This document shows, in pieces, positions 53,411 through 62,885 of a stretch of 64,000 nt of DNA (its first letter is position 1; each line of letters begins with the position of its first letter). A program made the position numbers and the translations under genes. The stretch is from Psychroserpens damuponensis. Its GTDB lineage: Bacteria; Bacteroidota; Bacteroidia; Flavobacteriales; Flavobacteriaceae. The notes under the pieces were generated by a model that had not been told where the DNA came from, did no database searches, and worked only from the letters and a program-made list of their open reading frames with translations. The stretch covers positions 62,001 through 126,000 of the forward strand of contig NZ_JXJO01000022.1 in the NCBI RefSeq assembly GCF_000826655.1, written 5' to 3'.

Positions 53411-53821
53411 TTAATTCGCTAATTCAGCTAACGTAGTGTTTCTAAATATCTTAAGAGAATTATCTCGAATTTGAATCATTAATTTATGAACTGCACAAGT
53501 CCCTTCGTCAGGACAATCATCACATTTTTCATAATAATTTAAACTAACGCATGGCACCATCGCTATTGGACCTTCAAGAATTCTCATTACTGTAGTCATT
53601 GGAACATCTTTAGGGTTTTTAATTAAATAATAACCACCACCAATGCCTTTTTTAGACCCTAAAATGCCATTCTTTTTAAGGGTTAACAAAATACTTTCTA
53701 AAAATTTCACTGATATATTTTCGCTTTTTGAAATCGTGGCAATTGAGACCGGATTTTTACTATCCTGTCTCGCCAAATAAGTGAGCGCTTTAATACCGTA
53801 TTTTGTTTTCTTTGATAACAT
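53411..53821 (-). CDS. Rrf2-family regulator
   Basis: The 136-residue protein has the Rrf2 HTH (MLSKKTKYGIKALTYLARQ, SVKFLESILLTLKKNGI, GIGGGYYLIKNP) and a Cys-rich part PCVSLNYYEKCDDCPDEGTC. The cysteines may bind an Fe-S cluster, as in IscR. Its place between the methionine and cysteine operons suggests that it senses sulfur or cysteine status. Start is the ATG before LSKKTKYG. It is 26 bases after metZ. Confidence 0.88.
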   Translation of the reverse strand: MLSKKTKYGIKALTYLARQDSKNPVSIATISKSENISVKFLESILLTLKKNGILGSKKGIGGGYYLIKNPKDVPMTTVMRILEGPIAMVPCVSLNYYEKCDDCPDEGTCAVHKLMIQIRDNSLKIFRNTTLAELAN

Positions 53822-53847
53822 CAACACAAAGATACTTTTTTATACTA

Positions 53848-55014
53848 TCAATTTAAAGCCTGATCTAAATCGTTAATAATATCCTCTACGTTTTCTAATC
53901 CAACAGAAATCCGAACCAATCCTCCTGTTATACCTACTTCTAACCTATTTTCTTCGGAAAGTTTAGCATGAGTTGTTGATGCTGGATGTGTAACAATAGT
54001 TCTAGTATCTCCTAAATTTGCAGACAACGAACATAATTTTATGGCATTTAAAAATTCACGTCCAGATTTAACACCTCCTTTAACTTCAAAAGCCACTACA
54101 TTACCGCCTAATTTCATTTGTTTTTTTGCAATCTCATATTGAGGATGTGATTTTAAAAAAGGGTATTTAACCGTTTTAATTCCTGAATGTTTTTCTAAGA
54201 ACTCAGCCACCTTTAAGGCATTGTCACAATGTTTATCTACGCGTACAGCTATGGTTTCTAAACTTTTAGATAATACCCAAGCATTAAATGGTGATAATGC
54301 AGGACCTGTATTTCTTGAAAACAGATAAATCTCTCTAATTAAATCAGCTTTACCAACAGTTACTCCTCCTAAAACTCGTCCTTGACCATCTATTAATTTT
54401 GTTGCCGAATGAATGACCAAATCTGCACCAAACTTAATTGGATTTTGTAAATAAGGTGTTGCAAAACAATTATCAATAACCAATAAAATATTATGCTGTT
54501 TAGCAATTTGACCTAAACGCTCTAAATCTATAATATCTACTGCTGGGTTTGTTGGACTTTCGGCATATAAAATTTTGGTATTTGACTGAATTAAAGCTTC
54601 AATTGAATCTAGATTATTAACATCAAAATAACTGGTTTCAATATTCCATTTTGGTAAAAACTTTGTGAATAATCCATGAGTTGATCCAAAAATACTACGT
54701 GCAGAAACAATATGATCTCCAGCATTTAATAATGCCGCAAATGTTGAAAATACAGCAGACATACCAGTTGCAAATGCGTATCCAGCTTCAGCGCCTTCCA
54801 TTTTACAAATTTTCTCTACAAACTCAGAGGTATTAGGATTTGTAAAACGACTGTAAATATTGCGTTGTTTTTCTTCGGAAAATGACGCTCTCATATCTTC
54901 GGCATCTTCAAAAACAAAGCTCGATGTTAAGTACAAAGGTGTGGAATGTTCTAAAAACTGAGAACGTTCTGTTTGAGTCCTAATCGCCTCTGTTTCAAAA
55001 TTTTTACTGCTCAT
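53848..55014 (-). CDS. O-succinyl/acetylhomoserine sulfhydrylase-like PLP enzyme
   Basis: The 388-residue Cys/Met-metabolism PLP enzyme has YSRFTNPNTSEFVEKI, the SPTNPAVDIIDL segment and PLP lysine in HSATKLIDGQGRVLGG. It resembles MetZ more than cystathionine lyases. With MetY at 56134 there are two related enzymes in one operon, possibly for sulfide and cysteine respectively. The substrate cannot be told from the sequence. Confidence 0.87.
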   Translation of the reverse strand: MSSKNFETEAIRTQTERSQFLEHSTPLYLTSSFVFEDAEDMRASFSEEKQRNIYSRFTNPNTSEFVEKICKMEGAEAGYAFATGMSAVFSTFAALLNAGDHIVSARSIFGSTHGLFTKFLPKWNIETSYFDVNNLDSIEALIQSNTKILYAESPTNPAVDIIDLERLGQIAKQHNILLVIDNCFATPYLQNPIKFGADLVIHSATKLIDGQGRVLGGVTVGKADLIREIYLFSRNTGPALSPFNAWVLSKSLETIAVRVDKHCDNALKVAEFLEKHSGIKTVKYPFLKSHPQYEIAKKQMKLGGNVVAFEVKGGVKSGREFLNAIKLCSLSANLGDTRTIVTHPASTTHAKLSEENRLEVGITGGLVRISVGLENVEDIINDLDQALN

Positions 55015-55043
55015 AATTTTGTATTAAAAATAATTATCATTCC

Positions 55044-56066
55044 TTATGAACGCTTAGCCAAACTACTTCCAACCTTCTCACCATTTTTAAAGGGCTTACT
55101 AGGTTTGAAAATTGGTTTTAAGATCTTTTTCAATTGCTCAAATTCTATCAAAAATGCATCATGACCATGAATTGATTTAATTTCCGAAATACTCACATTG
55201 CTACTTATGAGTTTAAGATCAACATAAGTGTCCCAATTTTCTTCAGATTTAAAAAACAAATCACTTGGAATAGTTACAATATGAATATTAGACCGTATAG
55301 CTCCAACAACCTCATTAAATGAGGTTCTATTTTTTGTGATATCTATAGTTTTTAAAATTTGGTTCATCAATTTATAAGCCGAAACATGAAATCGTTTATT
55401 TAAGGCTTTACCATGATAATCTAACCAACTCTCTACATTAAAGCGTGCTTTAGACACTTGGGTTCTTTGAAACTTATTAGTAAGAGACTCTGGTGTTCGA
55501 TACAAGGTCATGGCATGCATTCTAGCATCTGCCAATGGTGCAGTAGAATGATTTAATATGGCATCTTGAATATGACAATTAGCAATAAGCCAATCTGTAG
55601 ATTTCCAATCTGTAGCCACAGGAATTAAGTGGTCAATTAATTGTGGTTTTAAAGCTGCAAGTTCCCAAGCAATTCCGCCACCTACAGATCCTCCAATAAC
55701 GGCAAAGAGCGAATTAATATCCAAAGCTTCCAATCCCAATGCAAAAATTTCGGCAATGGTTCTGGCCGTAAAATCTTTATAATTATCAATGAGATGCGCT
55801 TCATTAGCATCAAATCCATTTCCGGGAATATTAAAAGCCAAAACTGAAAACCTATTGGTATCAACACATTTGTTTTCACCTATCAAATCATTCCACCAAC
55901 CCTCATTTCCGCAGACATTAGAATTCCCAGTTAACGCATGATTTACCAAAACAATAGGTGCTTCATGTAATGGTTTTCCAAACAGCTGATAGGATAATTC
56001 AAAATTTTGAGTCTTGCCTGAAGCAAGCTCAAAATTTGAAATTGATATATATTTTAATGACGACAT
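55044..56066 (-). CDS. metX: Homoserine O-acetyltransferase MetX-like
   Basis: The 340-residue alpha/beta hydrolase-fold enzyme has LVNHALTGNSNVCGNEGWW, the nucleophile Ser in VIGGSVGGGIAWELA and the C-terminal His in SIHGHDAFLIEFEQL. It activates homoserine for direct sulfhydrylation by MetY. It lies between metY and the MetZ-like gene. Whether the donor is acetyl- or succinyl-CoA cannot be seen. Confidence 0.9.
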   Translation of the reverse strand: MSSLKYISISNFELASGKTQNFELSYQLFGKPLHEAPIVLVNHALTGNSNVCGNEGWWNDLIGENKCVDTNRFSVLAFNIPGNGFDANEAHLIDNYKDFTARTIAEIFALGLEALDINSLFAVIGGSVGGGIAWELAALKPQLIDHLIPVATDWKSTDWLIANCHIQDAILNHSTAPLADARMHAMTLYRTPESLTNKFQRTQVSKARFNVESWLDYHGKALNKRFHVSAYKLMNQILKTIDITKNRTSFNEVVGAIRSNIHIVTIPSDLFFKSEENWDTYVDLKLISSNVSISEIKSIHGHDAFLIEFEQLKKILKPIFKPSKPFKNGEKVGSSLAKRS

Positions 56067-56133
56067 GTTTAAATTTTAATAATTGGATACCACTTAAACA
56101 AAACAATTTTGATGGATATCAACTAATAATACA

Positions 56134-57426
56134 TTAGGCTAAAACAGTATTTTTCACCACTTCAAAAGCGGCTTTCAAATCTGATTTTAAATCTTCGATA
56201 TTTTCAATACCAACAGATAAACGGATTAAATCTTTAGTTACTCCTGTTGTTTCTTGAGCCTCATCACTTAATTGCTGATGCGTAGTACTTGCAGGATGAA
56301 TGATTAAAGATTTTGTATCACCAATGTTAGCAAGTAGTGAAAATAGTTGTGTTGTATCTGCTATTTTTTTTGCAGACTCATAACCTCCTTCTACTCCAAA
56401 AGTAACGATACCACTTTGTCCGTTAGGTAAATATGTATTGGCTAATTCTTTATACTTGCTAGTTTCTAATCCTGGATAATTAACCCAATTCACTTCTGGC
56501 TGTTGTTGCAACCATGTTGCCAACTCAAGTGCGTTTTCACTATGTTTTTTAATACGTAACTCTAAGGTTTCTAAGCCTTGAATAATTTGAAAGGCATTAA
56601 ACGGACTCAAAGCGCCTCCATAATCACGTAGACCTTCAATTCTAATTTTTGCTATAAAAGCTGCAGGTCCAATAACCTCACTATATACCAAACCATGATA
56701 TCCAGCAGAAGGCTCGGTGAATTCTGGGAATTTTCCATTGGTCCAATCAAACGTACCTGCATCAACTATGATGCCTCCTAATGAGGTTCCATTTCCATTG
56801 ATATACTTTGTCAACGAATGAATGACGATATTTGCACCATATTCAATTGGATTTAATAGATAAGGTGTTGCTACAGTATTATCAACAATAAAAGGTACTT
56901 TGTGTGCTTTTGCTTGTTTAGAAATAGCTTCAATATCTAGAACATCTAATTTTGGATTCCCTAGAGATTCTACAAAAATGGCTCTTGTATTTTCTTGAGC
57001 TGCTTTATTAAAATTTTCTGGATCTGATGGATCTACAAACGTCGTTGTAATGCCATGTCTTGGCAAGGTTACGCTCAATAAATTGTAGGTTCCTCCATAC
57101 AAACTATTAGAAGCCACGATGTGATCTCCTGCTCTTAACAACGTTAATAGTGTTGTAGAAATTGCTGCAGTACCAGATGCTGTTGCTACAGCAGCAATAC
57201 CACCTTCTAATGCAGCAATACGTTGCTCTAATATGTCATTGGTAGGATTATTTAAACGCGTGTAAATAAATCCTGGAACAGATAAATTAAATCGTCCTGC
57301 AGCATCATCTGAATCGTCAAATACATAGGCTGTAGATTGATAAATAGGTACTGCTCTAGTGCCTCCAGTTTTTGTTGTGTCGTGTCCTGCGTGCAACGCT
57401 TTTGTTGCAAATTTTTGTGTACTCAT
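56134..57426 (-). CDS. metY: O-acetylhomoserine sulfhydrylase MetY
   Basis: The 430-residue PLP enzyme makes homocysteine from O-acetylhomoserine and sulfide. It has ATKALHAGHDTTKTGGTRAV, YTRLNNPTNDILEQRIAALE, PLP-lysine segment HSLTKYINGNGTSLGG and the MetY-type insertion around the 430-residue length. It is the first gene after the second SAM-I riboswitch. Confidence 0.93.
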   Translation of the reverse strand: MSTQKFATKALHAGHDTTKTGGTRAVPIYQSTAYVFDDSDDAAGRFNLSVPGFIYTRLNNPTNDILEQRIAALEGGIAAVATASGTAAISTTLLTLLRAGDHIVASNSLYGGTYNLLSVTLPRHGITTTFVDPSDPENFNKAAQENTRAIFVESLGNPKLDVLDIEAISKQAKAHKVPFIVDNTVATPYLLNPIEYGANIVIHSLTKYINGNGTSLGGIIVDAGTFDWTNGKFPEFTEPSAGYHGLVYSEVIGPAAFIAKIRIEGLRDYGGALSPFNAFQIIQGLETLELRIKKHSENALELATWLQQQPEVNWVNYPGLETSKYKELANTYLPNGQSGIVTFGVEGGYESAKKIADTTQLFSLLANIGDTKSLIIHPASTTHQQLSDEAQETTGVTKDLIRLSVGIENIEDLKSDLKAAFEVVKNTVLA

Positions 57427-57546
57427 TTTTCTAAGTTTTTGAGTTAATTAAAGATTAAACCAAAAGCCAAATAAGCCTCGAAAGGCATACCTAATAGAAA
57501 AATGTTATGAAGAAATCGCTAATTACAGATGAGCAATTAGTTTTTA

Positions 57547-57666
57547 GTTATCTATCCAAATTTGCAAAAAATGACTTGCACCTTCAAGTAGAATTTAGCA
57601 CCTTCATAGTAAATCTATGGGTTGCTAAGGCTTCAACGAGTCTATCTCTCCACCTTTCTTGATAAC
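57547..57666 (-). ncRNA. SAM-I (S-box) riboswitch upstream of metY
   Basis: On the minus strand the aptamer begins GTTATCAAGAAAGGTGGAGA, continues with GACTCGTTGAAGCC, TTAGCAACCC and GAAGGTGCTAAATTC, has a P4 stem TGCAA/TTGCA, and ends GATAAC, which pairs perfectly with the first six bases. It lies 120 bases before metY. No clear terminator follows. Confidence 0.92.
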
Positions 57667-57934
57667 ATTTCAGTAAGTGTTTGAACTTTGTGAGTACAAA
57701 TATTGCAAAATTTAAATTGGACGACCAAACGAAACGGAATATTTTTCTAAAATATTAACTTAATATCTGTTAAACAGAAAAATATTCGGCTATTATTAGC
57801 TTTAACTGTATTTACTTCGGAAATATTAAAAACACAATTGTATTCTCTTTTTAGATAAGAATAGTATTGCTCGAGTAATAGTTGTTCTTTCAAATTTGAC
57901 GTTTAAATTCTATTTACTAAAACGTTTTATAAAA
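57667..57934. other. Gap upstream of the metY riboswitch
   Basis: With the riboswitch this makes a 508-base gap without protein genes. On the minus strand near 57695 AATATTTG follows a TTG by about 21 bases, a weak promoter match for the riboswitch transcript. I see nothing else. Confidence 0.35.
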
Positions 57935-59398
57935 TTATTCTTTCATAATTCTATGAACAGTTGTACGATCACTAATCTCGACAAAAACAATATATATTCC
58001 TGTATTCAATTTAGACATATCTACTTTTTCACTCGACATATTTGGTTCAGAACTTATTACTCTCTTTCCTAAAAGATCAAATACTTTTACTTGGGTTATA
58101 GGACTAACAGATTTTAATAATAAAATATCACTCGTTGGATTAGGAAATAAAGTGAACTCATTGAGCATATTTTCTTGAGTTGATAACGTTTTAGGTTCTA
58201 AAAGAATATCAAACAACCCTGTATTCTCAGTTGTATTTTCACTCCATACCTGTATATAGTAATCCGTATTTGCAGTAACCGAAATATCTAATAAAGAACC
58301 TGAGCCACATGCACTATTTATTGTACTCAAATTATCACAGGATCCACTCCATAGTTGTAGATTGTAACCATTAGAGACATTAACATCTACAATTGTAAAT
58401 TCTTCAGAATTAAATGTAAACCATACATCTGCTCTATCAATATCATTACAAGAAGGTGTCTGTGAAGATTCCGAAGAAAATTCATTATTCCCTTCTAAAG
58501 ATTCGTCAAAATTTAAATTTAAAGCTTCAGCACATTCCCTATTACTTGCTAGAATGCCACAAGAGATTGCTACTTCTTCTATACTATTACAACCAGTATC
58601 ATTATTTTCAATGATTACCTCAGAACTTAATCCGTTACAACATTGATAAACTTGATTCACTCTATGACAAAGTGCCTCAACATTGCAAACTGATAGATTA
58701 AAATTATTCATTACGCGAATAAAAGGTATTGTGGTTGTATAATTATCCAATGCAGAGATATCAATTAACAAAGGATTATCTATAATTGTAATACTCTCTA
58801 AAAAATTAAAATCTATGGCTCCAAAACTTTGCAAATTATCATTTTCCCGTACTATAAAATTATCTCTACAAAATATATTGTCTCCAATACCATTTAAATC
58901 TACTAGAGAGTTGTTGTTTCTAATTATATAACTGTCTAAGTTAGCATTGATTCCCTGTAAACCATTAAGACTAACTAACAAGGGGTTATTTCTAATTTCA
59001 AAAGCTCCTGAAAACATGTCTAGACTCGACATATTAGAAAATGCACTAATATCCGTTAATGAGTTATTATCCATTATACCTAAACCACCTATACCTCCAA
59101 AATTAAATTCTAAAACATTATCTAGACCTGCAAGGTTTGTTAGTAAAAGATTATTTTTGATTAATAATGGACTACTCAAAACTGTAATTACTGATAAAGG
59201 TGTTAAATCAATAATATCTCCACCTTCTATTGTCATACCAGCAGTTACTTGTGTACAATTAGGATAATTTATAATAAAAGCATCTACATCTCCTTGAGAG
59301 TTTAAAATTATTGGTACATCAGGACATTGACCAAAACCAAACATAGGCATAATTACTAGGGTCAGGTTAAAAACTAAGGTGTAAAGTGTTTTTTTCAA
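57935..59398 (-). CDS. Secreted T9SS substrate with L-domain-like repeats
   Basis: The 487-residue protein has a signal peptide (LYTLVFNLTLVIMPMFGFGQ), about seven repeats of the kind NNPLLVSLNGLQGI / NNSLVDLNGIGDN (receptor L-domain-like) in residues 60-240, a beta domain with RADVWFTFNSEEF, and a type A T9SS C-terminal domain (FTLFPNPTSDILLLKS, VKVFDLLGKRVISSE, NTGIYIVFVEI). It is likely exported to the surface. The start is TTG; the signal peptide would be lost with the next ATG. The role is unknown. Confidence 0.85.
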   Translation of the reverse strand: MKKTLYTLVFNLTLVIMPMFGFGQCPDVPIILNSQGDVDAFIINYPNCTQVTAGMTIEGGDIIDLTPLSVITVLSSPLLIKNNLLLTNLAGLDNVLEFNFGGIGGLGIMDNNSLTDISAFSNMSSLDMFSGAFEIRNNPLLVSLNGLQGINANLDSYIIRNNNSLVDLNGIGDNIFCRDNFIVRENDNLQSFGAIDFNFLESITIIDNPLLIDISALDNYTTTIPFIRVMNNFNLSVCNVEALCHRVNQVYQCCNGLSSEVIIENNDTGCNSIEEVAISCGILASNRECAEALNLNFDESLEGNNEFSSESSQTPSCNDIDRADVWFTFNSEEFTIVDVNVSNGYNLQLWSGSCDNLSTINSACGSGSLLDISVTANTDYYIQVWSENTTENTGLFDILLEPKTLSTQENMLNEFTLFPNPTSDILLLKSVSPITQVKVFDLLGKRVISSEPNMSSEKVDMSKLNTGIYIVFVEISDRTTVHRIMKE

Positions 59399-59537
59399 AA
59401 TTGCGCAGGCTTAATTGGTAAACAACTATTAGACTGCAAGTTAGCTGTTTTTACTTAGAATAACACTAAAGATAAATTTAAAAGTTTGACTTAAATAGTA
59501 GAAATTTAATGTTCTTCTAGGGTTTTCGTTAAAAGAC

Positions 59538-59568
59538 TTTGTTAGTTTCTATTAACTGTTTACATTTG
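59538..59568 (+). promoter_or_regulatory. Promoter of metK
   Basis: TTG (59539-59541) is followed after exactly 19 bases by TACATTTG (59561-59568), matching the Bacteroidota housekeeping promoter in both elements. Transcription would start near 59574, directly before the SAM-II-like aptamer. Confidence 0.8.
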
Positions 59569-59581
59569 CACTTTCAAATAC

Positions 59582-59634
59582 AGAGGAAAAATTTGTTCTG
59601 ATTGCAACCTCATTAAAAAAATGCTAAAGCAGTT
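59582..59634 (+). ncRNA. SAM-II-like riboswitch upstream of metK
   Basis: The segment has GAGG pairing with CCTC (59583-59586, 59608-59611), the loop ATTTGTTCTGATTGCAA and downstream ATTAAAAAAATGCTAAAG, which resemble the SAM-II conserved UUUG, AUUGCA and GCUAAA elements. CTG (59598-59600) can pair with CAG (59630-59632) to form the pseudoknot. It lies right after the promoter and before metK. The first stem is short and 70 bases separate it from the start, so I am not certain. Confidence 0.62.
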
Positions 59635-59703
59635 AGTTATACACTTCTCTAGCGACCAAGCAATCTCAAATTATTTTTCAGAATTATAAAATTTAAGAGA
59701 TTT

Positions 59704-60957
59704 ATGTCATATTTATTTACTTCGGAAAGTGTTTCTGAAGGCCATCCAGACAAAGTAGCAGATCAAATTAGTGACGCATTAATTGATCATTTTTTAGCGT
59801 TTGATAGCGAATCGAAAGTGGCTTGCGAAACCCTAGTGACTACAGGTCAAGTGGTTTTAGCAGGAGAAGTAAGATCTAACACGTATTTAGACGTACAAAA
59901 GATTGCTCGTGATACGATAAACAAGATTGGCTACACAAAAAGCGAGTACATGTTTGACGGAAATTCATGTGGTGTATTTTCTGCAATACATGAACAATCT
60001 GACGATATCAATCGTGGTGTAGATCGTGCTACAAAAGAAGAGCAAGGTGCAGGAGATCAAGGAATGATGTTTGGTTACGCAACTAGCGAAACCGAAAACT
60101 ACATGCCTTTAGCATTAGATTTATCTCACAGAATATTAAAAGAACTTGCAGCATTAAGACGCGAAAATAAAGAGATTACCTATTTACGTCCAGACTCAAA
60201 AAGTCAGGTAACTATTGAATATAGTGATGATAACACACCTCAGCGAATTGATGCTATTGTAGTGTCAACACAGCATGATGATTTTGGTGATGACGACACC
60301 ATGCTTGCTAAAATTAGAAAAGATATTGTAGATATTTTAATCCCAAGAGTGGTCGCTAAATTACCTGAGCATATTCAAGTATTGTTTAACGATCAAATCA
60401 CTTATCACATCAATCCAACAGGGAAATTCGTCATTGGAGGACCTCATGGAGACACAGGATTAACAGGACGAAAAATTATTGTGGACACCTATGGTGGAAA
60501 AGGTGGTCATGGTGGAGGCGCTTTCTCAGGAAAAGATCCTAGTAAAGTAGATAGAAGTGCTGCTTATGCAACAAGACATATTGCAAAAAATATGGTTGCT
60601 GCAGGTATTTGTGATGAAATATTAGTACAAGTGAGTTATGCAATTGGTGTTGTAGAACCTACATCTATTTACGTAGACACATATGGTACTTGCCCATTTA
60701 ATATTACAGATGGTGAGATTGCATCAAAAATCAAAGGTATTTTTGATATGCGTCCAGCTGCTATTGAAAGTCGTTTAAAATTACGTCAGCCAATGTATAG
60801 CGAAACTGCTGCATATGGTCATATGGGAAGACAACCGGAAACAGTAAGCAAAACATTTTCTCAACCAAATGGTGATGATTTAACGCTTGATGTTGAATTA
60901 TTTACATGGGAGAAGTTGGATTATGTGGATAAAGTGAAAAGTGCTTTTGATTTGTAA
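59704..60957 (+). CDS. metK: S-adenosylmethionine synthetase
   Basis: MetK makes S-adenosylmethionine from methionine and ATP. The 417-residue protein has [52 protein letters not shown] and [19 protein letters not shown]. Length is typical of Bacteroidota. It has its own promoter and a SAM-II-like leader and is followed by a strong terminator. Confidence 0.97.
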   Translation: MSYLFTSESVSEGHPDKVADQISDALIDHFLAFDSESKVACETLVTTGQVVLAGEVRSNTYLDVQKIARDTINKIGYTKSEYMFDGNSCGVFSAIHEQSDDINRGVDRATKEEQGAGDQGMMFGYATSETENYMPLALDLSHRILKELAALRRENKEITYLRPDSKSQVTIEYSDDNTPQRIDAIVVSTQHDDFGDDDTMLAKIRKDIVDILIPRVVAKLPEHIQVLFNDQITYHINPTGKFVIGGPHGDTGLTGRKIIVDTYGGKGGHGGGAFSGKDPSKVDRSAAYATRHIAKNMVAAGICDEILVQVSYAIGVVEPTSIYVDTYGTCPFNITDGEIASKIKGIFDMRPAAIESRLKLRQPMYSETAAYGHMGRQPETVSKTFSQPNGDDLTLDVELFTWEKLDYVDKVKSAFDL

Positions 60958-60980
60958 AGCATATTTATAATAAGATTACG

Positions 60981-61018
60981 AAAACCTCTGAATTAAAATT
61001 CAGAGGTTTTTTGTTTTA
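60981..61018 (+). terminator. Intrinsic terminator of metK
   Basis: AACCTCTGAATT pairs with AATTCAGAGGTT, followed by TTTT-G-TTTT. Nearly the same 37 bases occur at 63512-63548. Confidence 0.9.
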
Positions 61019-61044
61019 TAGATTACTTAAATTAGTATTTAAAT

Positions 61045-61102
61045 GTCTGGTTGAGCGCAGTCGAAACCTACATAAATAGTTCTCGACTGCGCTCGAACAG
61101 AC
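61045..61102. repeat. Palindromic GAGCGCAGTCGA repeat
   Basis: GTCTGGTTGAGCGCAGTCGA and TCGACTGCGCTCGAACAGAC form a long imperfect hairpin. It is more GC-rich than its surroundings and resembles dispersed palindromes of flavobacterial genomes. It lies between metK and the lipoprotein gene. Confidence 0.7.
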
Positions 61103-61228
61103 CATACCACTATATACAAAGTTCAAAACTTTAACATTTTTTCTCGTCAATCTACGTAGAACTACGTATTGATTTCCCCATAATTAAAAACCACTTTTGT
61201 TTTAACTAAATTATAAAACCTAAAATTC

Positions 61229-62866
61229 ATGAAACAAAAAATGAAACACCATCTTAGAATTGCTATTCTGCTTCTAGGAACTCTAACTTGCTTTACAAGT
61301 TGTCAAAAAGATGACTTTAAAGACCCTGTTGAAGAAACTGGAGAATCGAGAGTGAAACGAATTTCTTTATCAGACTTTAATAATAAAGTTGGCAATAGTA
61401 AAGATTATAAAGAATTAAGTCGTCTGTTTGACGTCAATAAGCTAAAATCCAAAAATGCACAAGGTAGATTGGTAGAATCAGACTCTGCTACGATTGCTAC
61501 TGATGAGATTTTAATGATTGAGCGTGAGGATAAGATCTTTTATACGTTTACTATTAAAACTACTACCACTAATGAAACTGGATCTTTTTACAATTTACTT
61601 GTTGTAACAAGTTTAACTGGAGATATAGATAATACTAAAATATTTGAATACACACCATCTGAAACTTGGTTACAGGATAAAACACAACCATTTAGTGGGT
61701 TTATGAAACTTCATGAAAATGATATTTTTAATGATGACTACATGAACAATTCATTTTTATCAAGAGGTTCTGGTGAATGCCTAATTGGTGTAGGTGGACA
61801 TTGGGAATGTGAAGACGGTTTCCCTGATGCACCTGGCACATGTAACGCTAATAGCTATTCTTGGGTTGTAACTGGTACTTATGGACCATGTCCACCAGAA
61901 TTGACACAAGAAGAAGACGATAATGGTGTAGCAGTTGGACCTGGATCGTCAGGAAATGGAGGAGGAGGAAGCGGATCAGGTTCAAATAATAATTCAGATG
62001 ATGACGATTGTGTACCAAGTATAGACAACCCTTGCGATGATGATGAAACTGTTGTAATACCTCCACGAGATCAGGATGAAAACACTACTCATGAAAAAAA
62101 TTGTGAGGAACTTAATAAACTGACTTCACCTCCAGGTTATAACCAACCTAATCCTTTTATAGATGATAATCATCCTGGTAATACTGATGGTTTAAATACA
62201 AATCCACGACTTGCAATTGTAAATGCAGATCAATCCTTAAATAATGACGTAGAAACTGGCTTTAGTTTAAGAAATGATGGGATCTTTGTACAAACTGGTC
62301 CTTATGCAAAATATATGCCTGCCAATAATCAAACTCATGGTGTAGATTTTCATTCGTACCAAAATCAATATGGTACCGTTCACACTCACCCATCTAATAG
62401 TAGCTTAAGAAAATGGATACCTATGTTTTCTGTAGATGATATATACTCCGTTCTCCAAATACGAAATCTATATACTTCTAGTCCCTTTCTTAATAGTCTT
62501 AATCCAAATGGTGATTCGTTATTTGTTTCTGTATTTATTGCTGAACAAAATGGCAATGCAAAAACCTATGCTCTTAAAATTGATGATATCACCAAATTTC
62601 AGAGTCTAATGACTATAAAAAATAATAAGAGAAAGTGGAAAAAGCTTAAAAAAGAACTATTAGACAAATATATAGATGAAGCTAACGATCATCTAGGCAC
62701 AGAGCTGCAATATCAAAGAGTACTCTTAGAATTCATTCAAGAGAATGATTTAGGCGTATCTTTGTACAAAATGGAGCAAACAAATCAAGGAACTCCTCAA
62801 GTACAAGAAACATGGAAAAAGCTAAAATTAGGACTCGAAGATACTATTATTGATTCACAATGTTAA
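61229..62866 (+). CDS. Lipoprotein with JAMM/DUF4329-like C-terminal domain
   Basis: The 545-residue protein has a lipoprotein signal (LLLGTLTCFTSCQKDD), an N-terminal domain of unknown type, a low-complexity linker (SSGNGGGGSGSGSNNNSDDD) at about residues 231-260 and a C-terminal domain with YGTVHTHPSNSS and then MFSVDDI. His385, His387, Ser401 and Asp404 follow the HxH...SxxD order of JAMM metalloproteases and DUF4329 proteins. Surface location is likely. Activity and target are unknown. The next gene starts 19 bases downstream. Confidence 0.65.
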   Translation: MKQKMKHHLRIAILLLGTLTCFTSCQKDDFKDPVEETGESRVKRISLSDFNNKVGNSKDYKELSRLFDVNKLKSKNAQGRLVESDSATIATDEILMIEREDKIFYTFTIKTTTTNETGSFYNLLVVTSLTGDIDNTKIFEYTPSETWLQDKTQPFSGFMKLHENDIFNDDYMNNSFLSRGSGECLIGVGGHWECEDGFPDAPGTCNANSYSWVVTGTYGPCPPELTQEEDDNGVAVGPGSSGNGGGGSGSGSNNNSDDDDCVPSIDNPCDDDETVVIPPRDQDENTTHEKNCEELNKLTSPPGYNQPNPFIDDNHPGNTDGLNTNPRLAIVNADQSLNNDVETGFSLRNDGIFVQTGPYAKYMPANNQTHGVDFHSYQNQYGTVHTHPSNSSLRKWIPMFSVDDIYSVLQIRNLYTSSPFLNSLNPNGDSLFVSVFIAEQNGNAKTYALKIDDITKFQSLMTIKNNKRKWKKLKKELLDKYIDEANDHLGTELQYQRVLLEFIQENDLGVSLYKMEQTNQGTPQVQETWKKLKLGLEDTIIDSQC

Positions 62867-62885
62867 CCTACAAAATAATGTAATT

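Noticed and set aside
61848-62066. Minus-strand open frame inside the JAMM-like lipoprotein gene
   Set aside because: It is the antisense of a low-complexity linker and shows no start context or conserved pattern.
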